A DNA stretch of 64,000 nt, taken from the NCBI GenBank assembly GCA_013400115.1, contig VXBP01000413.1, forward strand, positions 252,894-316,893, in the 5' to 3' direction. The notes below the pieces were generated by a model, which did no database searches, was not told where the DNA came from, and saw only the letters and a program-made list of their open reading frames with translations. The position numbers and the translations under genes were made by a program. Positions 36,165-47,250 of the stretch are shown piece after piece; within the stretch, counting starts at the first letter, position 1, and each line of letters begins with the position of its first letter. The DNA is from Rhinopomastus cyanomelas (lineage: Eukaryota > Chordata > Aves > Bucerotiformes > Rhinopomastidae).

Positions 36165-36690
36165 CAAGGGAAGTTTCCTAAGGGGCGAACCGGGGCCAAG
36201 AGCCGCTCAGAGTCGCCCCTGGGCTGCAGCTGCCGGCGGGGCAGCGAACGCCGGGCGGCCACAGCGTGAGAGGAGCCTGCGGGCTCTCAGCGGAGTCCGT
36301 AGGCTGCCGAGCAAACCCACACTGACCCGGCAATCGCGGCCGATCCCCTGTGTCCCCACTATTTCAGTAAGTTCACTACCACCGTCCGGGCACGGTTTCG
36401 GCAACGGCGGACGCCGGGGCACAGCCAGCTCCCACTGCGGACGCTGCCCCAGTGCCCCCAGCACGTCTCGGCAGCCGCGGCCGAGCCCGGGACAGGCTGC
36501 ACCGCCCCGGACTGCCGCTGCGGCCCCGACCCCCGGCACTGGCACCGACCCAGCCCCGGGCAGCCCTTACCTGCCCTCAGCTGTGCGGGTGGCCGGCGGG
36601 GCGGGGATAGGGGCTGGGCCCAGGGANCGGGCGGCAGCAGCGCGGAAAACCCAGCCCGGCGCCAGGACGGGGTTTGGGGTTCAGTTCGGG
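36165..36690. promoter_or_regulatory. CpG island, probable SYTL1 promoter
   Basis: About 520 bases are strikingly GC-rich with many CpG pairs, unlike the AT-balanced flanks. It is the only such block in the window. It covers the predicted first exon and start of intron 1 of the minus-strand gene. A CR1 copy directly abuts it on the intron side. Confidence 0.75.
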
Positions 36691-36720
36691 GCTGGGTGTG
36701 GGGGCAGGCTGGGATCGTGT
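36571..36720 (-). other. SYTL1: SYTL1 5' non-coding first exon (upper border uncertain)
   Basis: On the minus strand a strong donor, GCTGAGGGCAG|gtaagggctg, sits inside the CpG island, 13.4 kb upstream of the start-codon exon. The start of transcription is not visible. An AT-rich TATA-like stretch (aaatatag) on the minus strand near 36744-36751 would put it near 36715-36720. A single N at 36627 lies in the exon. The exon is inferred from the donor, the CpG island and the position. Confidence 0.5.
36627..36627. other. Single-N assembly join in CpG island
   Basis: One undetermined base in the GC-rich first-exon region, a typical short-read weak spot. Confidence 0.8.
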
Positions 36721-36833
36721 CGGTGTTCCCGATTTCCCTCGGTCTATATTTGGGGTTGAAAACACAAGTTAACTCGTCCCAGGCTTGGCGCAGCCAGATC
36801 AGGACCTGCCTGAGAATGGGAAGGGGTTAGGAG

Positions 36834-36946
36834 ATGTGTAAGCTGTTTGTTAGGATTGGTGTAAGGTGTTTGTAGGGGAGATGTTAGGGTGTTATGACTG
36901 GTGTAAGGATTGGTGTAAGGTGTTAGGATTGGTGTAAGTTGTATCA
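36834..36946. repeat. Imperfect GT-rich minisatellite beside the SYTL1 promoter
   Basis: Four or so copies of a core ggattggtgtaaggtgtta with variable spacers lie about 100-230 bases upstream of the predicted first exon. Confidence 0.75.
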
Positions 36947-38093
36947 ACTTAGGCAGATAATGGAGAGCAAACATACCCTCCATGTTCCTGTTCACCCAAA
37001 CCAGGAGAAATGAAGAGGCTGCAGGAGAACTGGGCAATGCCTGTACCAGGCCAGTTGGAGCCATGGCAGACCTCAAAGCACCAGTGCAAGTTCCAGCCAT
37101 TCACCCTGAGACAAACCCTACTGATCCACCCAACAGGGTGCTGCTCCGGGTGATCCCCAAGTGCCTCTGCAGGACTCTCTACACAATGGGACTAAAGGAT
37201 TGTTTGTAAACAGGGGCATTAAGAGTCCAGTACTGGGAATATTTGCACTGGAGTATTGATTTCCTGCTGTAAAAAAATCATTCCAGCTGCAATAAACCAG
37301 AATCACCCTAATGATCTCAATTACTCGAGATAAAGTCGGTGGCAGCCCAGACCTTTCCTCTAGCTCTGAGAATGGGGAAACAGAGGCAGGTCTGCCCGTG
37401 GCCTTCAGCTCCTGGCTTGCTCTTCCCAAGGGTGCCTTTAGGGTACAAAGTGACAGAGAAAAATGTGGCTTATGAGTAAACACAGTCACACAGGGACAGC
37501 TTTACAACAGCCTGTGCAATCAGCAAAGAAACGTGTTTGATCACTGTAGACAGCCACTCCTAGGCTCTTCTCCACCTTCAGCCTTTTAACTGAGTCTCCA
37601 TAAAAGCAACAGGCAGAAGTCGTATGAAGTGCTACAGTTGTAGGCAGAGGTGGGGGATCACTGGATTTACTTGCTGACTTCTATTTAAGTGTTTGTGACC
37701 CAAAGTGAACTGCTGATTTGCGCTCTTCAGCTGAGAACACAGGGAGGTGTTCTGAGTCCAGGAGATGCAGATTGCTGCCACAGCATCTCCTGCGATCAGC
37801 TGGCACTTTGCTCATGGCTCTGTGCAGCTTTGGTGATCTTTGTTAAGGATGGTTCTGCCCAAGGGCATAAACTACTGTGTCTGGGAAAGGAGACCAGGCA
37901 TCCTCGAGTTGGAACAGCGTCTCTGGCTCTGTGGGTCTGGACAAGAATGCCCCACTGCACTGGAGCACCCAGCCCCGAGGGAAAAGTGGGTAGAAAAGGG
38001 GTCTTGGGGCTGTTTAAGCCCTCAGTAGGTTATAAACCAGCTTTGGACTTGTCCCAACACCCCACTGTTTCTGCACCAACCCTTCACAGAATT

Positions 38094-38338
38094 ACACAGT
38101 CACAGAATGTCAGGGGTTGGAAGTGATCTTGCAAAATCATCCTGTCCAACCCCCCTGCCTAAGCAGGATCCCCTAGATCATGTCACACAGGGCTGTGTCC
38201 AGGTGAGGTTTGAAAGCCTCCAGACCACGAGACTCTACAACCCCTCTGGGCAGCTTGTTCCAGGGCTCTGTCATCCTCACAGCGAGAAAGTTTTCCCTTA
38301 GGTTTTGGTGGAAGCTCCTCTGTTCCAGCTTGCATTAC
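38094..38338 (-). repeat. CR1 LINE fragment
   Basis: Shows 'gtcacagaatgtcaggggtt' and 'gcttgttccagggctctgtc'. Confidence 0.88.
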
Positions 38339-38919
38339 TGAGGCATTACTGGTCTGCCAGGGATCCATACCTGGGAGTTTTCCCTCCCCTTGTGCTATAG
38401 CTGAAGCGACAAAGGTTTGATCATTCACGTTCTAGTAAGGGAGGAAAGTCTCTCAAATCTTACACAACTTCACAGAGTACAGTGGGTGACTTCCCCTCAG
38501 CTCAGGTGCCCTTCATCTCAGATGAACTCTTCCCTGTTCTTGCCTACACTGGGACCTCATCAAGTACAACCAGAGCACATCTCGTTGCTCTCAGCCTTTT
38601 CTTTCCTTGCTGTCCTTTTCATTAACTCATATCCCATTAAACCCAAAGTATTGTCGGTATTTTTAGCCACGACTTTCAAAAGGTTGCCAAAAGGGAGCTG
38701 TAAAATACACAGCAGAGTGATGAATGCTCCCAGCATTTCTTCATGGTTCGTCTTAGTGCTAGAGAAACCTAAACACGGAGATGTGACAAAATCACCAGTA
38801 ACCACTTCTGCAGGGTTCTCATTCAGTTCTTTTGCTACCCCAATGGGTCTCTCTAGGTTTTCTCCTCAGTTACAAGACAGTGCAGTGCTAAAATCTTGGA
38901 CAGGCTGGAGAGCTGGGCA

Positions 38920-38920
38920 N
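38920..38920. other. Single-N assembly join
   Basis: One undetermined base exactly at the 5' break of the CR1 copy at 38921-39257, between the two genes. Confidence 0.8.
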
Positions 38921-39257
38921 CTACAAATACGTGAGGGGTGGGTGTTGGGAGGATGGAACTGGGCTGTTCTCGGTGTCATGTAGTGATAGGACGAGGGGCA
39001 ATGGGTGTGACTGAAACACAGGAGGTTCCACATCAACCTGAGAAGGAACTTCTTCCCGGTGAGGGTGACGGAACACTGGAACAGGCTGCCCAGGGGGGGT
39101 TTTGGAGTCTCCCTCACTGGAGATATTCAAGACCCGACTGGACGGGTTCCTGTGTGACTTGGTTTAGGTGATCCTGCTGTTGCAGGCGGATTGGACTGGA
39201 TGATCTTTCGAGGTCCCTTCCGATCCCTAATGATTCTATGATTCTATGATTCTATGA
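38921..39257 (+). repeat. CR1 LINE fragment
   Basis: 3' 335 bases with four tail octamers. Begins exactly after the N at 38920. Confidence 0.93.
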
Positions 39258-40253
39258 ACATCGCTGAGAGCAGCAAGGGTAGAACACAGCTCTTGTAGAT
39301 GCCATTTACTACCCACTGTCTTGTCACAAAAATACTGCACTGAGAACAGACTACCTCTTGGTTTGGTTTACTGGGTGTTAAAACTGTAACTTACAGCACA
39401 TCAGAATGAGGAAACCAGTAACAATCTTCTGTCCAGCAGTGCAAATGCACCTCCAGCAAGCCATGAACATAAATGCAGATTCCAACGTATTAAAAAAACC
39501 CTACAGAGCTGTCTGAGCAGCATGCTACCTGTATCTGCAGGATCTGTGAATGTAGGACTGAACAGGAGCAGAGCACATCTTCAGACACATCCCTTGCAAA
39601 GCTCCTGCATGTCTGCTTAGTTAGAGAAGCAAAGTCATGGAACAGCCAGAACACTGCAAATACAATTCAGCTCAGCTTGGCCAAAGCTCCACGGAGCTTT
39701 AAACTGGATCTCATCCAGCATAAACCAACTAACAACTGGTCTGATGTTACTTGGATTTGTGGACATCAAGTTCTGAGGTTATGAAACTCCTTCAGTTTCA
39801 TTTCCAAGTTATGAAAATGTTTGTAATTGCTTATAGCACAGCCAACAGGTTTTGTAGGGCCACATTCATCCCAGACACCACCGACACAGTGGGATGGCAA
39901 AGCACATGCAGCCACCCATGGCTTTAGAGACAGGAGGGGCTTGAATCTGCACCCAGTTACTGGAGCAAGGTCCATGCTCATATCTGAGGTGAGAAGAGCT
40001 GCTTCCTAGAGGTGAGGTTTCCTTGCAGAAATGGAGGTACATAGGCATATGTAGAGACAAATCATCTCATCCTACGATAGATGAGGAAGAGCATGGACTT
40101 CCTTCTGCAGTGCCTCAGCATCTTCCACCAGCTGTGTAAGGAATTGAGACGATGCAGCCAGGGAGTCCCCCTTCAAACTGAGGTTAAGTGGAGCCTTATC
40201 CCAAACCAGACTCCTTTGAGACCACTGGTGGGTTTTAAGGTTTAGTTCATTCA

Positions 40254-40760
40254 CATCAGGAATAGTGTGGCCAGCAGGACTAGGGACGTAATTCTCCCCT
40301 TCCCTCAAGTACTGGGGGCAGTTCTGGGCTGGGAAAGGGACAGGAGGGAAAGTTTGATGGAGAGAGGCTGAGGGAGCTGGGGGTGTTTCGCCTGGAGAAG
40401 AGGAGGCTCAGAGGGGACCTTCTCCCTCTCTACAACTACCTGAAGGGAGGTTATAGTCAGGTTGGGGTTGGGCTTTCCTCCCAAGCAACCACTGCCCAGG
40501 ACAAGAGGGCACAGACTGAAGCTGCCAGGGGAGGGTTAGATTGGATGTTAGGAAGCCCTTCCTCACAGGAAGGGTGATCAGACACTGGAATGGACTGTCC
40601 AGGGAGGCTCCATCCCCGGAGGTGTGTAAGGACAGACTGGCTGTGGCTCTCAGCGCCCTGGTCTGGCTGATGTGGTGATGTTAGGTCCTGGACTGGGCTG
40701 GATGAGCTCAGAGGACTTTTCCAGCCCCAGTGATTCTGTGATTCTGTGTGATTCTGTGAC
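40254..40760 (+). repeat. CR1 LINE fragment
   Basis: From 'aggaatagtgtggccagcag' to 'gattctgtgattctgtg'; internal deletion likely near 40320. Confidence 0.9.
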
Positions 40761-40889
40761 TCCAGCAGCCAGAAAGCCAGGTAACAAAAAAACAGGCAAG
40801 CACAAGGAAAATCCTGCTGGAAGACAGGCCCACAAACCTGAGACCTTTTCCACTCTACCATGTCAAGGCTGGTATTGATCAGTCTTAGC

Positions 40890-41050
40890 AAAGATGGTGA
40901 GACACTAGCATGGGCTGCCCAGCAAGATGGTAGAAACATTCCATATCAGACTGGACAGGGCTCTGTGCAACCTGATCTGATTGCAGATGTCTCTGTTCAC
41001 TGCAGTGGGGTTGGACTAGATGACCTTTGGAGGTCTCTTCCAACGCAAGG
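40890..41050 (+). repeat. CR1 LINE fragment
   Basis: 'ggactagatgacctttggag' end type; runs straight into the next copy. Confidence 0.82.
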
Positions 41051-41175
41051 CAACCCGCCTGGATATGTTCCTGCACGACTTGGTCTAGATGATCTGCTCT
41101 GGCAGGGGGATTGGACTAGATGATCTTTCAAAGTCCCTTTCAATCCTTAATGTTCTGTGATTCTATGATTCTTTG
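41051..41175 (+). repeat. CR1 3' tail
   Basis: Shows 'cgcctggatatgttcctgca' to 'gttctgtgattctatgattc'. Confidence 0.92.
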
Positions 41176-41767
41176 TGGTGCCTGTGGCAAAAAGCATCCT
41201 GAGAAATATGTTCCCTGGCTTCCCAGACATGCAGTAGCCCATCTTGCAGCCGAAGACAATGTGGAGCAGAAAGTGACTTCTTAAAGAGAGGCATTTAGCA
41301 GACAGAAGTTGATGGTTAAGTGACAGTGCCTGACCTCCCTTCCACACCCTGTCCCATCCCTGCCCTCTGGATGCCTTGCAGGCTGCCCTCATGCCAGCAG
41401 GAGGCCATCACAAATATGTGTTGGCTTTAAAAAGGTCCAGTGTTGTCAGAAGCAACAATGTGTCCTCTCCTGGTGGGAACACATCCTGGCATGCCTTTAA
41501 AAACCAACAAACAAGAAATCTTCCTTCCATACAGAGATTTCTTTGACACAGCAGTGAGTTTGTTGCCTTCTGGCAGCGAACCACATTGGTTCAGACAGGG
41601 GGTCCTATGTAAGGGCAGCATGGTACCACACAAGGAAACAGAAGACTGAAGGGATTTACGAGATAAAAAGAAGGAGCAGAGGTTTCTCTGCTTAACAAGA
41701 ATATCTGCAGTTCCCTTAGCCCACAGGAGAACAGGCTCCAGTGAATAAAGTGAAGGACAGAGTTTTA

Positions 41768-41940
41768 CAATGATGGTGGTGAAACACTGGAACAGGTTGC
41801 CCAGGGAGACATTCCAGGTCAGGCTGGATGAGGTTCTGAGCAACCTGCTCTAGCTGCAGATGTCCCTGCTCACTGCAGGGGGCTGGACTAGACGAGCTTT
41901 AAAGGTCCCTTCCAACCTAAACCATCCTCTGACTGATCCT
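41768..41940 (+). repeat. CR1 LINE fragment
   Basis: Shows 'gtggtgaaacactggaacag' to 'cccttccaacctaaaccatc'. Confidence 0.85.
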
Positions 41941-42617
41941 ACCTGCAGTAGCACAACCTTACCCCACATGCTGTTCCATGCCCAGCACTGCACCCCGTAA
42001 CCAAGGGAGTTCAAACTGGCTTCTGACCAAGACATTAAAGGACAAAACATGTTCGGTGCTTAGTGCCTCGATAAAGAGACCAGACAGAAAAGAGAATTCT
42101 TAAGAATAATCCTCTTAAAAGGACAAAGGAACTTCTTTCCTGCCCCCTCCCAAGAGAGCGGGGTATCCTTTTCCTTAGCAGGGGCCAGTGAGGTCACTAC
42201 TGTACATGCAGCTTTTGTATTGCAGAAAAAGGAATCCAACCAGGCTGTGCAGGGAGAAAACAAGACTCTGCCAGAATCTGACAGTATGAAAATATTTTAA
42301 AATGCCTAAATGTATCCTGCTGCTATTTGCTTACAGGAAGCATCACTTGTGCTGCACTTGCCTTGAGGGACCAGTGCACAAAATGAGGTTCCTTAGAGGA
42401 ACGAGCTCACAGAAATAGTGTTTTCTGAGGGAACAGGAAAGGTTTGCTGCGTGTTCTCTGGCAGGGTGTATTACGTGGCTACAGCAAGGGCTAACACGTT
42501 GAAGACATGTACAAGTACAGGCCAAAGTGCTAGTCGTCCTGGATGGCATTGGAACTGCAGGAACATTCTTCAAATCAGTGTCTTCCTAGAAATTGCCAAC
42601 AAATCATCAATGGTAAC

Positions 42618-42655
42618 ACTACTACTACTATTATTATTGTTATTGTTGTTAATAT
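42618..42655 (+). repeat. Trinucleotide microsatellite (ACT/ATT/GTT)
   Basis: A run of NTT/ACT-type triplets drifting from ACT to ATT to GTT. Confidence 0.8.
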
Positions 42656-42762
42656 AAGGTTGAAGTAAAAAAATCAGGAAGAGCTGTTGTCCCGGTTGGC
42701 CCAAACTACAAGAAGCTGCTCATAGCTTTCTATCCTTTCTGAAGCCCTATGATGATGTATTT

Positions 42763-43430
42763 ATCATAGAATCATTAGGGATTGCAAGGGACCTCGAAAG
42801 ATCATCTAGTCCAATCCCCCCGCCACAGCAGAATCACCTAGACCAAGTCACCCAGGAACACGTCCAGGTGGGTCTTGAACGTCTCCAGTGAAGGAGACTC
42901 CACAACCCCCCTGGGCAGCCTGTTCCAGTGCTCTGTCACCTTCACTGGGAAGAAGTTCCTTCTCATATTGATGTGGAACCTGCTATGGTCCAGCTTACAC
43001 CCATTGCCCCTCGTCCCATCACTAGATGACATTGAGAAGAGCCTGGCTCCAAACTGCTGACACCCACCCCTCAAATACTTATGGACATTAATGAGGTCAC
43101 ACCTCACACTTCTCCAAGCTAAAGAGATCCAGCTCCCTCAGCCTCTCCTCATAAGGGGGGTGCTCCACTTCCTTCATCATCCTAGTTGCTCTACGCTGGA
43201 CTTTCTGCAGCAGCTCCACATCCCTCTTGAACTGAGGGGCCCAGAACCGGACACAATACTCCAGATGTGGTCTCACCAGTGCAGAGTAGAGGAGGGGGAA
43301 GGACCTCTCTTGATCTGCTAACCACCCCTGTTCCGATGCTGTTGGCCCTCTTGGCCACAAGAGCACATTGCTGGCTCATGGTCATCTTGCTGCCCACCAG
43401 GACCCCCAGGTCCCTTTCTCCTACGCTGTG
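42763..43430 (-). repeat. CR1 LINE fragment, long
   Basis: About 670 bases; the ORF2 end is open for 89 codons twice but with a frameshift between. Confidence 0.94.
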
Positions 43431-46252
43431 GTAGTTGAGTATATCATTAGGGCCAGACTTCTAAGAAAAGGAAAAGTCCTCTACAGAATTGATTTGGTCT
43501 CTGGGTTTTGCTCTTTTAGGGTGTACTTGGAACCATTTAAAGACTTGAAGGGTAGGAACAGCCTCTCCTTAAAGAAAGAGCAAATATAAACAGTCCTGTC
43601 ACGTCATTACTCTCCAGCAGAGGTGGGGATTTAGGGGAAAACGTTAGCTATTACCGGGTTCACGATAAGTTTGACAATTCTGGTGCACCTCAGCTTGATG
43701 CCTCCCCGATGCAACACATCATCACGATAAAACACAAAGACTAAACAGTAGCTTCTTACAACACGTGTACTCGGGGCTGTCCCCCTCTGCCCAGACCTCA
43801 CAGCTGTGTGCACATGGCTGGCTCCGGTGCTGCAGCTGCCTTGCTGACGCCATGGGACTAAACCTCAGGCTGCAAACGATTGTTTGCCAGGTCAGGGTCT
43901 TGCTGTCCCAGGAAGGCACTTTAATTACATGTGATTACTGTGAGCAATGTCCAACCACTCCAATCCATCAGTTGCAGGTCAGTTGTCAACTGGGGTGTGA
44001 CCTGACTCCCAAAACCACAGTGAGCTGAAACCAGCTTTTCTAGAGAAGCAGCAACAGTGACCGTAATGGATGCCAAGCGGAGCAGTTCCTGCTGCATCCA
44101 CGGCTTTAACCTGCAGAATGGAAAGCCAACACCAGTTCAATACCAGTCACATCCATGGAGCCCACAGACAAGTCCCTGAATCAGGATTTAGGCCATTACT
44201 TCTTTCTGGGACTGTCTGCTTAAAGATTTGGGAGCTTTTCAGCCCTTTACACCAGCTCCAAGAATGTACCACTTAAACAGTGCAGAAAAAGCCACACTGG
44301 AGGAGTTTCCCATCACCTCTGGCACAGGAGCAATGCTCAGTGTTTAGGGAGAAGAAGAGCAGCACCCACCAGCCTGGCCTTGGGGAACCAGCCACCATGA
44401 ACAAGGCAGCACATGGGCAAGATGTGGCCTGGCTATAGGCAGTATGAACCAGGGGTGGTCCTGACCCAAGGGGAGCTGGGCTGTGGGACAAGACTGGCAA
44501 GTGGCGTGCCTCAGCTCCTTGCCACAGATCAGCGGTTTCTCCAGCAAGGGGACAAGTTAGCACAGATGCAAAGCCCTGCTGCTGCGGGAAAAGGTGTGAC
44601 GAGACTGCAGCAGACCCAGGCCAGGCTGCCCCACTGCTTTTATTAGCTCATTGGAATGGAATTGTAGTGTACAACTGGATTAGGTGGTTGTTCTTCAAAG
44701 GTCACACCCTACCCGCTATTAAGGTTCATCTATTTTTCACATGAAGTCATCGGAGGGGTTGCTTCCCCAGCTGCCCCCAGGGTGTACGGGCTGCTGGCGG
44801 TGCCTTTGCCACCACTTCCCTCCAGCCTGCAAAATCACTGCCTGCTTGATCGCCGAAGGGTGGTGAGTACTTCCCAAGGGTCCCGACTGATAACATGTGG
44901 TGTGTAACAAAGCTGCTGGGCTACGGGATCTGAGTCCTGATCACTGATGAATAACTTGGGCTGCCACAAGCCAATCCAAGGCCTGACACAGAGGGTGTTT
45001 AGGGTGATCTCAGCTGGGCTTCTGCACTGCTTCTTATTCAGGAGAGCTGATCCTCTGCTTGACAGCTTCCTCACACCACTGCACCGTCATGTTCAGTGTC
45101 ATTAATGTAATCAGACAACTCTAATGAGGTTATTAAGCAGGACAGAAAATATCATGTCATCCTTCCTGATTATTAAAACCAACTAAACAAGTAACTTTCT
45201 GCCAGAGCAAAGATCCTGGGAACCATCAAATCCAGGCATGAAGCAAGCAGTCGCTCTCAGCTCACTTTGCATTAGCTTGCTCCCCTTAACACACCACAGC
45301 ATTCCCAAAGCACTGCCCAGCTTCAGGGGGATCTGGAGTCTCCCAAGGAAAACAGCCCATCCCATCCCACCCTGAGGAGCTGGTGCTGTAGCAGAGGTGG
45401 GAAGTGGCTGCTGACGGGCAGCATCAGGCTCCACGTGCCACCAGGAATCCCATGGCATGCAGGGCAGGAGCATGGCAGCTGAGGGGAAGTGAGCTAACCA
45501 GACATCATTATAATAACATATATTGCTATAATGAATAATTAATGCTACATATAATGATAACTCTGCCTCCTCAAGAAGAAGGTAATGCAGCCTCACTGAA
45601 TTTAGGTCCCTCAGAGGACAGCTGAGTTGCTGGCTGCAGAAACAGCTTCTCTCAAAGACTTCAGTTCCCTCTTGGGGTCAGTTATGTGAAGTAAAACGAA
45701 AAGGGTTCAGAGCCAGCTGAAACTCAGGCAAGCAAAGCAGGGCTCAGACACCAGAGGCTGCTTTAGTCTCTTTCCTAAACTGGAGCATGCCAAAAGCAAA
45801 GAAGTTGTAGCAGTTCCTCCCTATTTGGAGCAGGGAGCGGCTGAGGTCAGACCTGAGGCAGAGATGTCCAAGCACTTCCTTGAAACAGTGGGAAAGAAAA
45901 GCCAGCTATTTTTTTAAAATAAAGAACGAGCTTCCCTTGTACTCATTCATGTGTTTGAAAAGCACCAAGCACTGGAATTGTTTTAATATCTACGAAACAC
46001 TCAGTTTCAGAGACGGCAGAAGCAGGAGTGAAGTAATGTTGAGCACAATTGTGTGACCTTGATGCCAGGTTCCAGTTTGGCAGAGTAATCCCCAAATGCC
46101 ATTATTGTACCTGTTAAGGCAGGCAGGCACCATATAAATTATACAGCTCCGCGCACTCTGGAGCTGAAAGCTTTTTTTGTTTCAGACAAGTACAACAAAC
46201 ACTGCCAAACCCCAGGAACAGGATCACTTCACAGGCTCAGCAATTGTTCTCC

Positions 46253-46826
46253 TGTTGTGGTTTAACCCCAGCCGGCAGCTCAGCCCCTGCAGCTGCTCAC
46301 TCACTCTGCCCATGGGATGAGGCAGAGAATCTAAAGAGAAAATGAGAAAGTTGGTGGGTTGAGATAAAGGCAGTTTGGCAGGTAGAGCAGAAGCCACACA
46401 TGAGTAAAGCAAAACGAGGATTCAGTCACCGCCTCCCATGGCAGATGAGTTTTCAGCCATCTCCAGGACAGCCAGGCTCCATCACACCTAACAGTGGCTT
46501 GAGAAGACAAATGCCATCACTCTGAATGTCTCCCCCTTCCTTTATTCTCCAGTTTTACCTGCTGGGCTTGATGTGCAGTCTGGAATATCCCTTTGGTCAG
46601 CTGGATTCAGGTCTTCTGGCTGTGGCCCCTCACAACTTCTTCTTCACCCCCCAGCCTGCTCACTAGTGGGGTGAGGAGCAGGAAAGCCCTTGACTCAGTG
46701 AGCTCTGCTCAGCAATAGTGAGAACATCTCCCTGTTATCAGCACTGGTTCCAGCACAGCTCCGAACCACAGCCTCACACCAGCTGCTGTGGAGGAAATGA
46801 ACTGTGTCCCAGCCAAAATGAGCACA
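46253..46826 (-). mobile_element. Solo LTR of an avian endogenous retrovirus (ERVL-like), old copy
   Basis: The block starts TGTTGTGGTTTAACCCC and ends AGCACA, matching (in reverse orientation) a common avian LTR that I recognise from GGGTTAAACCACAACA at its 3' end. Internal landmarks also agree: CCATCTCCAGGACAGCC, GGAATATCCCTTTGGTCAG and CCTTGACTC. On the minus strand it runs TG...CA. No internal retroviral genes are attached, so it is a solo LTR left after recombination. It is diverged, and no target duplication is obvious. The family assignment is from memory. Confidence 0.75.
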
Positions 46827-47046
46827 TGCATGAAAATCCAAATGATGATTTGGAAAAGGACCATTTTTTCCAGCTGATAACAGACCCCTCTGTGACTATC
46901 CCTCTGGTTTTTTTTTTCTTTGGGGGGTGGTGGAGGGAAGAGGTTTTATTTGCTTCAGTTCTAAAACTACATAAAATAGAGCATCACGTCCCCACAGGGA
47001 CTGAGGAAACCACACAAAGGGCCACTTTGCTGCTGCAAATAATCAC

Positions 47047-47250
47047 CTGTCCTGTGAGGACAGGCTGAGAGAGTTTGGGTTGTTCAGCCCAGAGACCAGG
47101 AAGCCCCAGGGAGACCTTACAGCAGCCTCCCAGGACTTAAAGGGTGCTACAGGAAAGCTGGGGTGGGACCCTCTACCAGAGAGTGCAGTGATAGGACATG
47201 GGCTGATGGTTCTAAATGGAATGAGGGCAGATTTAGAGTAGATGCTGGAT
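47047..47250 (+). repeat. CR1 LINE fragment, diverged
   Basis: Shows 'gacaggctgagagagtttgg' and 'agtgataggacatgggctga'; the tail is missing. Confidence 0.7.

Larger units (their letters stand above)
23217..36570 (-). other. SYTL1 intron 1
   Basis: This 13.4-kb intron holds several CR1 copies (27186, 27752, 28697, 29538, 30873, 31874, 32992, 34256, 35769) and a (CA)n tract at 23013-23031. I see no further exon that fits. A 234-codon minus-strand open frame at 27354-28058 has no recognisable features and runs antisense through a CR1 piece, so I regard it as chance. Confidence 0.6.
1230..36720 (-). other. SYTL1: Gene span: synaptotagmin-like protein (SYTL1-type), 3' end off window
   Basis: Slp proteins tether Rab27-bearing secretory vesicles or lysosome-related organelles to the plasma membrane: the N-terminal SHD binds GTP-Rab27 and the tandem C2 domains bind phospholipid. 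One non-coding and eleven coding exons are seen, each with AG/GT borders, and the phases join without conflict into 753 codons: SHD residues 1-84, linker 85-608, C2A 609-753. The SHD is split by one intron and has no Cys-rich zinc finger, which excludes SYTL3, SYTL4 and SYTL5. C2A resembles human SYTL2 a little more overall (roughly 60% by eye) than human SYTL1 (roughly 50%). However, KRKT-VKKR, LSVWH, LGRN and PLKPR are SYTL1-like, and the SHD is only about half identical to human SYTL2, too low for a bird SYTL2 orthologue. The linker is far longer than in human SYTL1 (562 aa in total). SYTL1 is therefore an inference by elimination. Confidence 0.8.

Noticed and set aside
36982..37209. Plus-strand frame of 75 codons divergent from the SYTL1 promoter
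   Set aside because: Could be a divergent transcript, but there is no homology or splice support.
38417..38983. Plus-strand open frame of 188 codons
   Set aside because: Runs across the N at 38920 into a CR1 and has no known motif; antisense to a similarly weak frame.
46120..46165. TATA-like promoter (catataaatt) upstream of the LTR
   Set aside because: No initiator, no downstream exon and no gene to serve; AT-rich coincidence.
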